Source of the DNA: Lewinella sp. LCG006
Lineage (GTDB): Bacteria > Bacteroidota > Bacteroidia > Chitinophagales > Saprospiraceae
NCBI RefSeq assembly: GCF_040784935.1
Contig: NZ_CP160680.1
Coordinates: 7,421,802 to 7,485,801, forward strand
Direction: 5' to 3'
DNA: 64,000 nucleotides
Of the stretch, positions 16,285 through 25,837 are shown piece by piece. Position 1 is the stretch's first letter, and every line of letters begins with the position of its first letter. The position numbers and the translations under genes were made by a program. Under the pieces are notes generated by a model. The model was not told the origin of the DNA, searched no databases, and worked only from the letters and a program-made list of their open reading frames with translations.

Positions 16285-18090
16285 ATGAAAGATTTGCGCA
16301 ACATTGCCATTATCGCTCACGTTGACCACGGCAAAACCACCTTGGTTGATAAGATGCTACTGGCAGGAAAGCTTTTTTCCGACCATGAGACTCCCGGTGA
16401 ATTAATCATGGACAGCAATGACCTGGAACGGGAACGTGGTATTACCATTCTCTCCAAGAATGTTTCCATTACCTACAAGGGCACAAAGATCAATATCATT
16501 GACACCCCTGGTCACGCCGACTTTGGTGGAGAAGTAGAGCGGGTATTGAACATGGCCGATGGTGTGCTGCTCTTGGTCGATGCTTTTGAAGGACCGATGC
16601 CACAGACGCGTTTCGTACTTCAAAAAGCCCTCGAACTTGGTCTGCGCCCCATCGTTGTTGTCAACAAAGTAGACAAGCCCAACTGTACCCCTGAAGAAAC
16701 TCAGGAAAAGGTTTTTGACCTGATGTTCAACCTCGGTGCCACGGAGGACCAGTTGGATTTCCCTACCATTTTTGGTTCCGCCAAATTTGGCTGGATGAAC
16801 ACCACTTGGGAAACCCAAACCGATAATATCCTGCCCTTGTTGGATGCTATTTTGGAATATGTCCCCGCACCAAAAGTAGAGGAAGGGAATACCCAGTTGC
16901 TGGTAACCAGTGTGGATTACTCTCGCTACATTGGCCGTATCGCCATTGGTCGTCTGAGTCGCGGCAAATTGAAAGCAGGCCAGCAGATTACACTGGTCAA
17001 GCGCGATGGCAGCATGGAAAAACACCGTATTAAAAACCTCTATGAATACGAAGGTTTCGGTCGTTTGGAAGTAGACGAAATTCAGGCAGGTGATATTTGT
17101 GCTATTTTCGGTGTAGATGACTTTGATATTGGTGATACCATTGCGGATGCAGAAGCTCCAGAAGCACTGCCTACCATTGCTATTGATGAGCCTACCCTGA
17201 GTATGACTTTCAATATCAATGACTCTCCATTTTTTGGTCAGGAAGGCAAATTCGTTACTTCTCGTCACCTTAAGGACCGTTTGGAGGCCGAATTAGAGAA
17301 AAACCTCGCACTGCGTGTTGAGCCAACCGAAACGCCAGACTGTTTCCGCGTATTTGGTCGTGGTGTTCTTCACCTTTCGGTTTTGATCGAAACCATGCGT
17401 CGGGAAGGATACGAATTGCAGATCGGACAGCCTCAGGTTATCATCAAAGAGATTGATGGCCAGAAGCATGAGCCCATCGAAGAATTGACCATCGACTTGC
17501 CGGAAGCTGTAAGTGGTACTGCAATCAACATGGTGACCCAACGCAAAGGCATTATGCTGAGCATGCTTCCTAAAGGTGATCGGGTGATTTTGGAATTTGA
17601 GATTCCTAGCCGTGGTTTGATCGGAATGCGCTCCAATATGCTCACAGCAACTGCGGGTGAAGCCATCATTACCAGCCGATTCAAGGAATTCCAACCCATG
17701 AAGGGAGAGATTCCTGGTCGTTTGAATGGCTCGCTGATCAGTATGGAACAAGGTAAGGCGATCCCCTACTCTATCAATAACCTTCAGGATCGTGGCCGTT
17801 TCTTCATTGAAGCGGGTGCAGAAATCTACGAAGGACAAGTGATTGGCGAAAACAACCGCCCATCGGATTTGGTGATCAACGTGACCAAAACCAAAAAACT
17901 GTCTAACATGCGCTCTTCAGGTGCTGATGACAAGGCCAGGATCATTCCTCCTCGTCAATTTACCTTGGAAGAAGCTCTTGAATTTATCCAAGACGATGAA
18001 TTCGTAGAAGTAACGCCTAAGAGCATCCGTTTACGGAAAATGCTGCTTCGCGAGGCAGAACGCAAGCGCGGTAAGAAAATTACGGTGTAA
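16285..18090 (+). CDS. typA: Ribosome-associated GTPase TypA/BipA
   Basis: 601 residues from the ATG at 16285 ([20 protein letters not shown]); an in-frame GTG five codons upstream is less likely. G1 [10 protein letters not shown]2 [10 protein letters not shown]3 [17 protein letters not shown]4 NKVDKP and G5 GSAKFG are intact. Then come EF-Tu-like domain II, EF-G-like domain III, the EF-G C-domain and the TypA-specific C-terminal domain ([20 protein letters not shown]). Length is the usual one. It binds the 70S ribosome near the A site and helps ribosome assembly and stress or cold growth. A strong terminator follows. Confidence 0.96.
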   Translation: MKDLRNIAIIAHVDHGKTTLVDKMLLAGKLFSDHETPGELIMDSNDLERERGITILSKNVSITYKGTKINIIDTPGHADFGGEVERVLNMADGVLLLVDAFEGPMPQTRFVLQKALELGLRPIVVVNKVDKPNCTPEETQEKVFDLMFNLGATEDQLDFPTIFGSAKFGWMNTTWETQTDNILPLLDAILEYVPAPKVEEGNTQLLVTSVDYSRYIGRIAIGRLSRGKLKAGQQITLVKRDGSMEKHRIKNLYEYEGFGRLEVDEIQAGDICAIFGVDDFDIGDTIADAEAPEALPTIAIDEPTLSMTFNINDSPFFGQEGKFVTSRHLKDRLEAELEKNLALRVEPTETPDCFRVFGRGVLHLSVLIETMRREGYELQIGQPQVIIKEIDGQKHEPIEELTIDLPEAVSGTAINMVTQRKGIMLSMLPKGDRVILEFEIPSRGLIGMRSNMLTATAGEAIITSRFKEFQPMKGEIPGRLNGSLISMEQGKAIPYSINNLQDRGRFFIEAGAEIYEGQVIGENNRPSDLVINVTKTKKLSNMRSSGADDKARIIPPRQFTLEEALEFIQDDEFVEVTPKSIRLRKMLLREAERKRGKKITV

Positions 18091-18112
18091 ACCGGAATAA
18101 GTTGAAAATGAA

Positions 18113-18154
18113 AAATCCCGAATTTTAGCTACGGCCGAAATTCGGGATTTTTTT
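18113..18154 (+). terminator. Terminator of typA
   Basis: 12-bp stem AATCCCGAATTT/AAATTCGGGATT around a 12-nt loop, followed by seven T. Confidence 0.88.
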
Positions 18155-18274
18155 ATGCCTGAAAGTCAAGCATATTTTAGCTTAGATATTAGCTAAAAGT
18201 CTTATTTTTAGGCGTAATCCTCCCTTAGGGATACTATGTTAGCATCCCTAACCACCTCACTAATCCTATTAATT

Positions 18275-21200
18275 ATGCGTAAAGCATTACTCTCCTTGCT
18301 GGTCTTTACTACTTTTCTCGTTTTGTATGCCCTCAACGATCAGCCTTATTCGGTCGAAAACGCTGCTAATTTAACTTCTGAAACTGATTACTGTGGTAGT
18401 AATTTGACCTGGCAACGCCTATTGCAACAACAGCCCCATCTTCTCCAACAGCAAGAAGCACTGGAAGAGGCTTACTACCAAAACCAACAAACAGCTCATC
18501 TAAAAACGGTTGTTCCTCCTTACACCATCCCGGTTGTATCCCATATTGTCCACCAAGGGGGGGCGGAGAACATTCCCGCTACTTCGATTGACGGCAATCT
18601 TTATTTCTCCAAAAGACTCAACAACCAGCTCTTTGTTATCCCTAACCCCAACAACTTTATACCACAGCAGCTGATACCGGGAGACATTGATTTGTCAACA
18701 CTGCAGGAACCCAATATTCAACTCGATGGAGACCCCGGCACACTGGTAGATCAGATGGACGGGTGTTGCCCCGAAGATTGTGACGAACCCTATGTCTACT
18801 TCTACGGAGAAGATGCAGATTACAGCGGGCGGACTTTACTGGCTTATAATGAATTCATCTTCGTTGGTGGCCAAAGAGGCGACGAAGCTTTGCTGACCAA
18901 GATGACTCCCGCCGGAGAGGTGATATGGGCACAAACCATGCGGCCGATCAACAACCTCCCCAATGTCATTGTAGACCTTAAGATAGATAGTGAAGGAATG
19001 CTTATCGGTGCTGGCAGTGCGCTTACGGGTAGTAATTTAGGCTCCTTTACGTTCAAAATTAACCCCGATAACGGTGCTACAGTCTGGACGCGCACCTATA
19101 CCGATCCTGCAAGTGACTATTTCAACGTATCTGATATTTTTGAATCGCCAACCAATGGCGATTATATTGTACTAGGCACTGCGTTTAGTAATACCAACGG
19201 ACTGGGCTGTGATGCTGCTTTTTACTCCATCAATCGTAATGATGGAGATATTACGTCTCAGCGTATCCACTTCCATTTGGGTTCCTGTGAAGGCATTGAG
19301 GCAGCAGTCATCAACAACAATAACTTTTACGTAACGGGGCGCTACAATTTTTCTGGTGGCGGATTCAACCGCATGCGCCCTGCCATTACCAGTTTTAACA
19401 GTACTGGGACAGCAGTTTGGTCACGACTCTACTTGGTAAACGTCAATCAGGATGCTCGTCTTTACAGCTCTGACATCAGCCTTGACGGTCCTAACAATCT
19501 GGTGGCACTTGCCCATGGAGACGACAATGGTACCGCACCAGACAACAATGACTTTTGGATCATTCGCACCAATTTGGTGGGCGGTGCCCAATGGGCGATC
19601 AAATACACCCTGCCCGAACCCGTGGATGGTAAAGAAATATTGGTAGTCGATAATGGCTATGTCATATTGGCCCGCGCCCGCACCTCCAACAATCTTTACC
19701 TTACTCGCGTAAATGGTGCTGGTACCGTCATTTGGGCGAAACAGCTCCAAAACCTCACCAGTATTGGTGCAGGCGACGAATTGGTTCAGATCGGCAACTA
19801 TCTTTATCTCACCGCACAACATACGGGCAACACCAACACCGAGCTGGCCCTCCTACGCATTGATTTCGAAACAGGATCATTTCCTGATGCTTGTATCAGT
19901 AATGAAGATGTCGAGATCACACAGCAGTTTATTACCTCCCCTTATGATGGATTCAATGCCCTATCACCTTACAACACACAAGTAGACGGAAGCAGTGATT
20001 TTGACCTCAGCCCTACCCTACTCGCTCCATTGCCAATAAGCTGTGCTCCACCTTGCGGGCCAGAAGATTGCGACAACGGCATTGACGACGACGGCGACGG
20101 ACTAGTGGATTGTGAAGACCCTGATTGTGATTGCGAGGAAATCTGCGACAACGGCATCGATGACGATGGCGACGGACTGGTAGATTGTGATGACCCTGAA
20201 CTCGCTAATGATTGCTGCTGTTACGTGCCTCCGGTCCTTGAACTTGGAGAAAACATTGTGGTCTGTGAAAACGGCGTCTTCGTTCTGGATGCTGGCCCTG
20301 GCTTTACGAGTTACCAATGGTCGGATCTAACGACCGAGCAGACGCTCACCACCACCTTCCCCGGCGAATACAGTGTGACGGTCACCGATCAGTGCGGTAA
20401 CACTCAGAGTGACACCCTCCTCATCAGTGTTGACCCAGCTAGTGCAATTGACCTAGGTCCTGACCTCACCCTTTGCGCGGGCGCAACCCTGACCTTAACC
20501 GCCGATGGTTTTGTGACTTACGAGTGGTTTCCTGAAAGCAATTTTGATTGTAATACCTGTCCGACTGTGGTATTTACAACAACAGTAGATACGGAAATTA
20601 TCGTTGTAGGAACCAATGCTGCGGGCTGTATCAGTACCGATACGCTGTTGGTCACCATTGATGCCACCCAACCCGGCAGCTTCACGTCAACTGGTATTTG
20701 CCCCGGTGAATCGATTACCTTTGGTGATCAAACTATCACGGAAGCAGGACTCTATCTGGACACCGTCTCTACAGGAACTTGTTTGACCATCGACAGTCTG
20801 GAAGTGGCCTTGCTCGAAACCTTCAACACCGAAGAGGATCGTACCATCTGTGCCGGGCAGTCCACCACCATTTTTGGCAACGAAGAAACGGAGCCTGGCA
20901 CTTATAACATGACGTTCACCGCAAGCAATGGCTGCGATTCGACACACACCATTGTTCTGAGTGTCGAGGAGGAAATCAATACCAGTGAGGCACTAGCGGT
21001 TTGCAATGGACAGAGTATCTCTATTTTCGGTAACGAAGAAACCGCTGCCGGATCTTACGCAATGACCTTTACCAGCAGTAGTGGTTGTGACTCTGTCCAT
21101 ACGATTGTCCTCAGCTTATTGGATACTTTTGCTACTAGCGAAACACTGCAGGTTTGTGAAGGGGAAAGTGCAACGATTTTCGGCAACGAAGAGACAGATG

Positions 21201-23188
21201 CGGGGATCTACGAAATGACTTTTACCGCCGAAAATGGATGTGATTCTACCCATACCATTATCCTGGAAGTTTTAGAAACGTTCGCTACCAGTGAAATAGT
21301 GAGCACTTGTGAAGGTACCGCCATCGACATTTTTGGCAACCCTGAAACAGCGGCGGGGGATTACACGATGACCTTCACCGCCGAAAATGGATGTGATTCT
21401 ATCCATACGATTACCCTAAGTCTCTTTGAGCTCAACAATACCGAAGAGTCCGTAGCTATTTGTACTGGAAGTACGACGGATGTTTTTGGAGAGCAGGTCG
21501 GCGATGCCGGCGAATATAGCATGACCTTCAGTGATCAAAACGGCTGTGATTCAACGCATACGATCACCGTTCAGGTACTCCCCACCTTTGCTACCAGCGA
21601 AGATTTGACTACTTGTGAAGGAACGCCTATTGCTATCTTTGGTACACCAACGACCGAAGCGGGTAGTTACAGCATGACCTTTGCCGCCGAAAACGGTTGT
21701 GACTCTACCCATACCATCAACCTGACCGTACTGCCTACCTTTAGTACCAGTGCCAGCATTGGGATTTGCCCCGGCGAAAGTGCCGAAGTATTCGGCCAAA
21801 CCGTAGACGAAGCAGGTGAATACAGTATGACCTTTACCGCCGCCAATGGCTGTGATTCGGTGCATACCATTACCCTTATTCAATTGGAAAGCATTACGAC
21901 CAGCGAATCCATTGATGACTTGTGTGCAGGAGATAGTGTAGAAGTTTTTGGTGAAACCGTCACAGAAGATGGGGTCTATCAACAAACTTTCACGGCGAGT
22001 AACGGCTGTGACTCCACCCATACCATCACCGTTACCGTCCTGCCAACCTTCACGACTACGGAAGAAGTATTCATTTGCGATGGCGAGAGTGTGGAAATAT
22101 TCGGTCAACAGACCAGTGAAGCAGGCACCTACCAAGAGACCTACACCGGTAGCAATGGTTGTGATTCTACCCACGTGATTACCCTTACGGAAGAAACCTT
22201 CTCTGGTAGTGCTTACATTTTCCCACCCTGCCCTAGTGATCCTGAATCATGGATTGTTTACATCAATACCAATGGAAACGGCGGGCCTTATACGGTGAGT
22301 TGGAATGGCAATGTGGTGGTCAACAATACCATTAACAATATTCCAGTTGGCGAACACACAGCGATTGTGACCAGTGCCAACGGCTGTATGTATACCGTTG
22401 AATTCACTATACGCCCCTACAACCAACCCTGGTGGGGATTGGTGGCTGGACCAAATTGCAACAACCCTCAATCCGGCGAAATCCGCATCCAAACCGAGCC
22501 AACGGATGAAACCCTCAGCTTTAGTCTAGACGGCGTCAACTTCAGTGAAACGCCAATACTTAGTGGGCTCGCCGAAGGAGATTACACCTTGTACGTAAAA
22601 TATGGCGATCGTTGTGTGGTAACCGAACCCATCACCGTTCCCGGTCCGGAAACTTTCAGCCTGGCTTTGCCCGAAGACCAAACCATCAAATGGGGCGAAA
22701 GCCTAGCGATCGAGCCTACCACTGATGTTGGCCCGGGAGCCAGCTACCAATGGACCCCAGGCAGTAGCCTCGATTGTCCGGTCTGTGAGAAGGTGATCGC
22801 TCAACCAGAAGAGACGACCCGCTACTTCCTCAAAGTCACCGACCAAAACGGTTGTACCGAGGTGGATGACATACTCGTAAAAGTAGATCGCAGGATTCCC
22901 TACTACGTCCCAAATGCGTTTACGCCCAACAATGACGGGCAGAACGACTATTTCACGGTTTACGCCGCAACGGGTGTAGAAGAAGTACAACAAATGATCA
23001 TCTTCGACCGCTGGGGAGGTGAGGTCTACGTACGCACCAATTTCCCACCTAACCGTGAAGAATTGGGCTGGGACGGTCGTTCGCGTAAGCAACAGGTCTC
23101 TCCCGGTGTTTACGTTTACTACATCGAACTGCGACTCAATACTGGTGAGGTGGTCATGGTGAAGGGAGATGTGGCATTGATCAAGTAG
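18275..23188 (+). CDS. Giant T9SS-secreted repeat protein (type B sorting domain)
   Basis: 1637 residues from the ATG at 18275 (MRKALLSLLVFTTFLVLYAL, signal peptide); the longer frame from 18236 adds a second hydrophobic run and is less likely. Residues about 170-590 are a beta-propeller-like region with ITRxN, W-A-K-Q/T segments. Then two calcium-binding repeats DNGIDDDGDGLVDCxD (thrombospondin type 3 / dockerin-like), two Ig-like domains (YQWSDLTTEQ, YEWFPESN), and nine 51-residue repeats (20825-22201), each holding a C-x-G/E, IFG, AGxYxMTF and NGCDSTHTI. The end is a gliding-motility-associated C-terminal domain (YVPNAFTPNNDGQNDYFTVY, IFDRWGGEVY, VSPGVYVYYIEL), the type B T9SS signal. It is probably a surface adhesin or gliding-related filament, by analogy with SprB-type proteins. 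Confidence 0.88.
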   Translation: MRKALLSLLVFTTFLVLYALNDQPYSVENAANLTSETDYCGSNLTWQRLLQQQPHLLQQQEALEEAYYQNQQTAHLKTVVPPYTIPVVSHIVHQGGAENIPATSIDGNLYFSKRLNNQLFVIPNPNNFIPQQLIPGDIDLSTLQEPNIQLDGDPGTLVDQMDGCCPEDCDEPYVYFYGEDADYSGRTLLAYNEFIFVGGQRGDEALLTKMTPAGEVIWAQTMRPINNLPNVIVDLKIDSEGMLIGAGSALTGSNLGSFTFKINPDNGATVWTRTYTDPASDYFNVSDIFESPTNGDYIVLGTAFSNTNGLGCDAAFYSINRNDGDITSQRIHFHLGSCEGIEAAVINNNNFYVTGRYNFSGGGFNRMRPAITSFNSTGTAVWSRLYLVNVNQDARLYSSDISLDGPNNLVALAHGDDNGTAPDNNDFWIIRTNLVGGAQWAIKYTLPEPVDGKEILVVDNGYVILARARTSNNLYLTRVNGAGTVIWAKQLQNLTSIGAGDELVQIGNYLYLTAQHTGNTNTELALLRIDFETGSFPDACISNEDVEITQQFITSPYDGFNALSPYNTQVDGSSDFDLSPTLLAPLPISCAPPCGPEDCDNGIDDDGDGLVDCEDPDCDCEEICDNGIDDDGDGLVDCDDPELANDCCCYVPPVLELGENIVVCENGVFVLDAGPGFTSYQWSDLTTEQTLTTTFPGEYSVTVTDQCGNTQSDTLLISVDPASAIDLGPDLTLCAGATLTLTADGFVTYEWFPESNFDCNTCPTVVFTTTVDTEIIVVGTNAAGCISTDTLLVTIDATQPGSFTSTGICPGESITFGDQTITEAGLYLDTVSTGTCLTIDSLEVALLETFNTEEDRTICAGQSTTIFGNEETEPGTYNMTFTASNGCDSTHTIVLSVEEEINTSEALAVCNGQSISIFGNEETAAGSYAMTFTSSSGCDSVHTIVLSLLDTFATSETLQVCEGESATIFGNEETDAGIYEMTFTAENGCDSTHTIILEVLETFATSEIVSTCEGTAIDIFGNPETAAGDYTMTFTAENGCDSIHTITLSLFELNNTEESVAICTGSTTDVFGEQVGDAGEYSMTFSDQNGCDSTHTITVQVLPTFATSEDLTTCEGTPIAIFGTPTTEAGSYSMTFAAENGCDSTHTINLTVLPTFSTSASIGICPGESAEVFGQTVDEAGEYSMTFTAANGCDSVHTITLIQLESITTSESIDDLCAGDSVEVFGETVTEDGVYQQTFTASNGCDSTHTITVTVLPTFTTTEEVFICDGESVEIFGQQTSEAGTYQETYTGSNGCDSTHVITLTEETFSGSAYIFPPCPSDPESWIVYINTNGNGGPYTVSWNGNVVVNNTINNIPVGEHTAIVTSANGCMYTVEFTIRPYNQPWWGLVAGPNCNNPQSGEIRIQTEPTDETLSFSLDGVNFSETPILSGLAEGDYTLYVKYGDRCVVTEPITVPGPETFSLALPEDQTIKWGESLAIEPTTDVGPGASYQWTPGSSLDCPVCEKVIAQPEETTRYFLKVTDQNGCTEVDDILVKVDRRIPYYVPNAFTPNNDGQNDYFTVYAATGVEEVQQMIIFDRWGGEVYVRTNFPPNREELGWDGRSRKQQVSPGVYVYYIELRLNTGEVVMVKGDVALIK
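20825..22201 (+). repeat. Nine tandem 153-bp (51-aa) coding repeats
   Basis: 1377 bp = 9 x 153 with no insertion or loss except compensating ones. Each unit reads roughly TSE-x5-C-x-G-x4-IFG-x7-AG-x-Y-x-MTF-x4-NGCDSTHTI-x6-F. A degenerate partial unit precedes it (GICPGESITFGDQTITEAGL). Two cysteines per unit (C in C-x-G and in NGCDS) could form one disulfide per domain. Confidence 0.9.
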
Positions 23189-23206
23189 AAAATTACGCAC
23201 AATTGG

Positions 23207-23268
23207 GAACCATATAAGGCATATAAGTTTTCTAAAAAAGATACTTACTTATAGGTCTTATATGGTTC
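23207..23268. repeat. Inverted repeat between the adhesin gene and the reductase gene
   Basis: Perfect 12-bp arms GAACCATATAAG and CTTATATGGTTC separated by 38 bp, with further internal complementarity (CATATAAGT, ACTTATAGG). No T tract follows, so it may be a weak terminator or a protein-binding site. Confidence 0.5.
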
Positions 23269-23280
23269 AAATTAACTTTG

Positions 23281-23814
23281 ATGAGAAAAATTGTTTATTA
23301 CGTCGCAAGTTCATTGGATGGTTTTATTGCGGGACCCGGCGATGATATTAGCGACTTCGTTCAACAGGGTGACGGCGTAACTCAATATCTAGAAGATTTA
23401 CAAAGCTTTGATACGGTGATCATGGGGCGCAAAACCTATGAATTTGGTTATCAATACGGACTGATTCCCGGACAGCCTGCCTACCCCCACATGAATCATT
23501 TCATCTTTTCCAACTCACTTGTTATTGAGCATCTTCACGAAAAGGTTCACATCAAGAAAATAGACAGGAACTTTATTTTGGAACTCAAACAACAAGAAGG
23601 CACCGACATTTACCTCTGTGGTGGTGGGCAATTTGCCGGTTGGTTATTTAATGAAGGTTTGATTGACCAATTAAAAATCAAACTGAATCCAATAATTCTA
23701 GGAAAAGGGATTTCTCTATTTAGTGATGTTAAGAAAACTTATCACCTTGCTTTGAAAGACAACAAAAGCTTTCCTTCAGGGATGCAGATCATCTCTTATG
23801 ACGTATTGTATTAA
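23281..23814 (+). CDS. Dihydrofolate reductase family protein (RibD C-terminal domain)
   Basis: 177 residues from the ATG at 23281 (MRKIVYYVASSLDGFIAGPG). The motifs SLDGFIAGP, DTVIMGRKTYEFG, IYLCGGGQFAGWLFNEGLID and LKIKLNPIILGKGISLF are those of stand-alone RibD-C/YwjB-YyaP proteins. They have a DHFR-like NADPH-binding fold; substrate is unknown. A TAACTTTG box ends right before the ATG, which may be a promoter or chance. Confidence 0.85.
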   Translation: MRKIVYYVASSLDGFIAGPGDDISDFVQQGDGVTQYLEDLQSFDTVIMGRKTYEFGYQYGLIPGQPAYPHMNHFIFSNSLVIEHLHEKVHIKKIDRNFILELKQQEGTDIYLCGGGQFAGWLFNEGLIDQLKIKLNPIILGKGISLFSDVKKTYHLALKDNKSFPSGMQIISYDVLY

Positions 23815-23924
23815 GAAGGCTCCATATAAAAAAGTAGCATATTGTAATTCCGAACGATTGACTTAGCAAAGCACCTCATCTTTGTCTTGTTATTTTGCGG
23901 CGTTAGTCCTTCACGTTTTTTCAC

Positions 23925-24086
23925 TAGAGTTGTTCTGTTGGGGGCTGTTTTAGCGAAAGCGCTAAAATTTCATTCTGAACGAGGCAGATTTTGCAGTCGA
24001 ATGCGGGCAATTCGGCGAAAAATCTAACGAAGTTCAGGATGAAATTTTCCGCTTGCAGCAAAACTTGTCCCAGCAGAACAACTCTA
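23925..24086. repeat. TA-flanked palindromic element, subfamily 2, copy 2 (MITE-like)
   Basis: Reverse-orientation copy of the 3519-3680 unit with the same 162-bp length and TA at both ends. Terminal repeats GAGTTGTTCTGTTGGG and CCCAGCAGAACAACTC. Internal stems TTTTAGCG/CGCTAAAA, TTTCATTCTGAAC/GTTCAGGATGAAA, AGATTTT/AAAAATCT and CGAAT/ATTCG nest inside each other, so the unit folds into a near-continuous hairpin. It ends 16 bp before the ATG of the acetyltransferase. Confidence 0.8.
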
Positions 24087-24102
24087 CTAAAACCTCTTCT
24101 TC

Positions 24103-24711
24103 ATGCAAGGCCCCAATCCCAACACTACCTTCCCACTAGCGAATTACGACCGCCTTTGTTTTTTGAAAAACATTATCAAAAATCCCAACATCATTGTGGG
24201 CGATTACACCTATTATGATGATTTTGAAGATGTGCATAATTTTGAAAAAAACGTCAAATATCATTTTGACTTTGTGGGCGACCAGCTGATCATCGGCAAG
24301 TTTTGCATGATCGCTTCCGATGTCACCTTCATCATGAACGGCGCCAACCACCTTACGGACGCGGTATCTACCTACCCTTTTGCCATTTTTGGTCACGGCT
24401 GGGAAGGAGCTATGGAGGGCAAAACCTACCCTAGCAAAGGAAATACCGTTATTGGAAATGATGTCTGGATTGGACATCGGGCGACCATCATGCCGGGGGT
24501 GACGGTGGGTGATGGGGCCATCATTGCTACCAATGCTACCGTCACCAAAGATGTACCTGCTTATGCGGTGGTAGGTGGTAATCCCGCCAAGGTGATCAAA
24601 ATGCGGTTCTCTGACGCAGAGATCACTCGCCTATTGGAGCTACAATGGTGGGATTGGCCGCTGGAGAAGATCACCGCTAATTTGGGGTGGTTGACGGGGA
24701 AGGAGGTCTAA
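24103..24711 (+). CDS. Vat/CatB-type xenobiotic O-acetyltransferase (left-handed beta-helix)
   Basis: 202 residues. Hexapeptide-repeat protein with the XAT-type layout: DRLCFLKNIIKNPNIIVGDY and YYDDFEDVHNFEKNV, then LIIGKFCMIASDVTFIMNGANH (catalytic-type histidine in NGANH), FAIFGHGWE, NTVIGNDVWIGHRATIMPGV and GDGAIIATNATVTKDVPAYA, VVGGNPAKVIK. Family members acetylate streptogramin A or chloramphenicol with acetyl-CoA, but many chromosomal homologues have other, unknown substrates. The start is 16 bp after a palindromic element. Its stop is 1 bp from the stop of the convergent AraC gene. Drug resistance should not be assumed. Confidence 0.85.
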   Translation: MQGPNPNTTFPLANYDRLCFLKNIIKNPNIIVGDYTYYDDFEDVHNFEKNVKYHFDFVGDQLIIGKFCMIASDVTFIMNGANHLTDAVSTYPFAIFGHGWEGAMEGKTYPSKGNTVIGNDVWIGHRATIMPGVTVGDGAIIATNATVTKDVPAYAVVGGNPAKVIKMRFSDAEITRLLELQWWDWPLEKITANLGWLTGKEV

Positions 24712-24712
24712 A

Positions 24713-25726
24713 TCAAGCAGCATGCTCTTCCCTCCACGCCTCAGGACCTACACCTTGCCAAGCTTTGAAAGCCCGCGAGAAAGCACTGGTACTTGCGTAA
24801 TTGAGTAAATAAGCGACCTCACTAATACCAATGTCTGAGCGCCGAAGATAGCTTAGCGCAAAATCCTGCCGCAATTCTTTGAGGAGTTGTTTGTAAGTGT
24901 AGTTTTCTTCCTTCAACCGGCGCTGGAGGGTACGAGGGCTTACATTCAAGTAGTGGGCCACCTGCTCCACATTGGGAAAATCAGCTTGAGCGAGCTGGAG
25001 CATCGACTGTCGGACGGTGTTTGCGAAACCCGTTTTTTGGCTTAGCTGGGCAGATTTCTGTTCGGCGTGCGCTACCAAGATGCGGAGTAATCCAAAATCA
25101 TACGTAGAAATGCGTTGCTCCACCTGAGACTGATGAAGAACGATGGCAATCTCTCCTTTTCTGAAAATCAGAGGACATTTAAAGATACGCTGGTATTCGG
25201 ATAATGCAGGCCCTTCTGCCCAGGGAACGTGAATAGCTGTCGGATGATACAGCCGTAGGGTGAGTGCCTGGAACTCGCGCAGTGTGAAGACCAGTACCCC
25301 TTCTACCGTATGACGATAAGCAAGCGGAGATTGCTGCTCCCAAAGCTTATTCTGCTGAAGTAAAACCTTGTAGTAAGCACCTTCTTTTTCCAGCTGCATG
25401 GGCAGTTCGCTGCACCCCAGATTAGCAAACTCGCAGCAGTACTCCAAGGCCTGTTTTACGGTTGCGCTGGTTTGGGTAATCTGCCCGATGAGACCCGCTG
25501 CCGAAAGGCTCAAGCCCTCTCCCATGTGAAGTCCGAGGCAGGGATCTTCCGTTTTGGCAATTGCTGCTTCAAGAATGGTATTATAAACCTCCCTGCTCAA
25601 GACACATTCAGGGGTGCTTAAAGTAGCCTCTGATTGCCCGCTCAGGGCAATCAAGTGCTCATAATCTGCTCCCTGCCGAGCGGCAAAGGCGGCTACATTG
25701 AGTACAAATCTTCCATTAAATGCCAT
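24713..25726 (-). CDS. AraC family transcriptional regulator (OruR/ArgR-like type)
   Basis: 337 residues from the ATG at 25726 (MAFNGRFVLNVAAFAARQGA). The N-terminal part (PF12625-type arabinose-binding-like domain) includes LSREVYNTILEAA, TEDPCLGLHMGEGLSLSAAG and YRHTVEGVLVFTLREF. The C-terminal AraC DNA-binding domain has VEQVAHYLNVSPRTLQRRLK and GISEVAYLLNYASTSAFSRA, FKAWQGVGPEAWR. A -7 box ends 3 bp before this ATG, predicting a leaderless mRNA. It is divergent from the SRPBCC gene at 25838, a possible target. Confidence 0.9.
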   Translation of the reverse strand: MAFNGRFVLNVAAFAARQGADYEHLIALSGQSEATLSTPECVLSREVYNTILEAAIAKTEDPCLGLHMGEGLSLSAAGLIGQITQTSATVKQALEYCCEFANLGCSELPMQLEKEGAYYKVLLQQNKLWEQQSPLAYRHTVEGVLVFTLREFQALTLRLYHPTAIHVPWAEGPALSEYQRIFKCPLIFRKGEIAIVLHQSQVEQRISTYDFGLLRILVAHAEQKSAQLSQKTGFANTVRQSMLQLAQADFPNVEQVAHYLNVSPRTLQRRLKEENYTYKQLLKELRQDFALSYLRRSDIGISEVAYLLNYASTSAFSRAFKAWQGVGPEAWREEHAA

Positions 25727-25729
25727 ACT

Positions 25730-25737
25730 CAAAGATA
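25730..25737 (-). promoter_or_regulatory. -7 box TATCTTTG directly before the AraC-type gene
   Basis: TAnnTTTG on the minus strand, with the ATG three bases after the box, so the predicted start of transcription falls at or next to the A of ATG. Confidence 0.5.
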
Positions 25738-25837
25738 CAAATTCTCCGCATTGGCGCGAAATGATAACAGACTGGCATTTGTGGTCAAGCAAACCTGATT
25801 TTATTAGCTGATCTTTGTAAAAAATAAATCAACAACG

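Noticed and set aside
21551-22174. 207-codon minus-strand frame over the adhesin repeats
   Set aside because: Antisense shadow of the repeats, with no start signal or family resemblance.
20825-22201. Regular 153-bp spacing suggested a CRISPR-like or satellite array
   Set aside because: The units are in frame within a long protein gene and differ mostly at third positions; no spacers.
24103-24711. Annotation as an antibiotic resistance gene
   Set aside because: The Vat/CatB fold is shared by many chromosomal acetyltransferases with other substrates; no resistance context is present.
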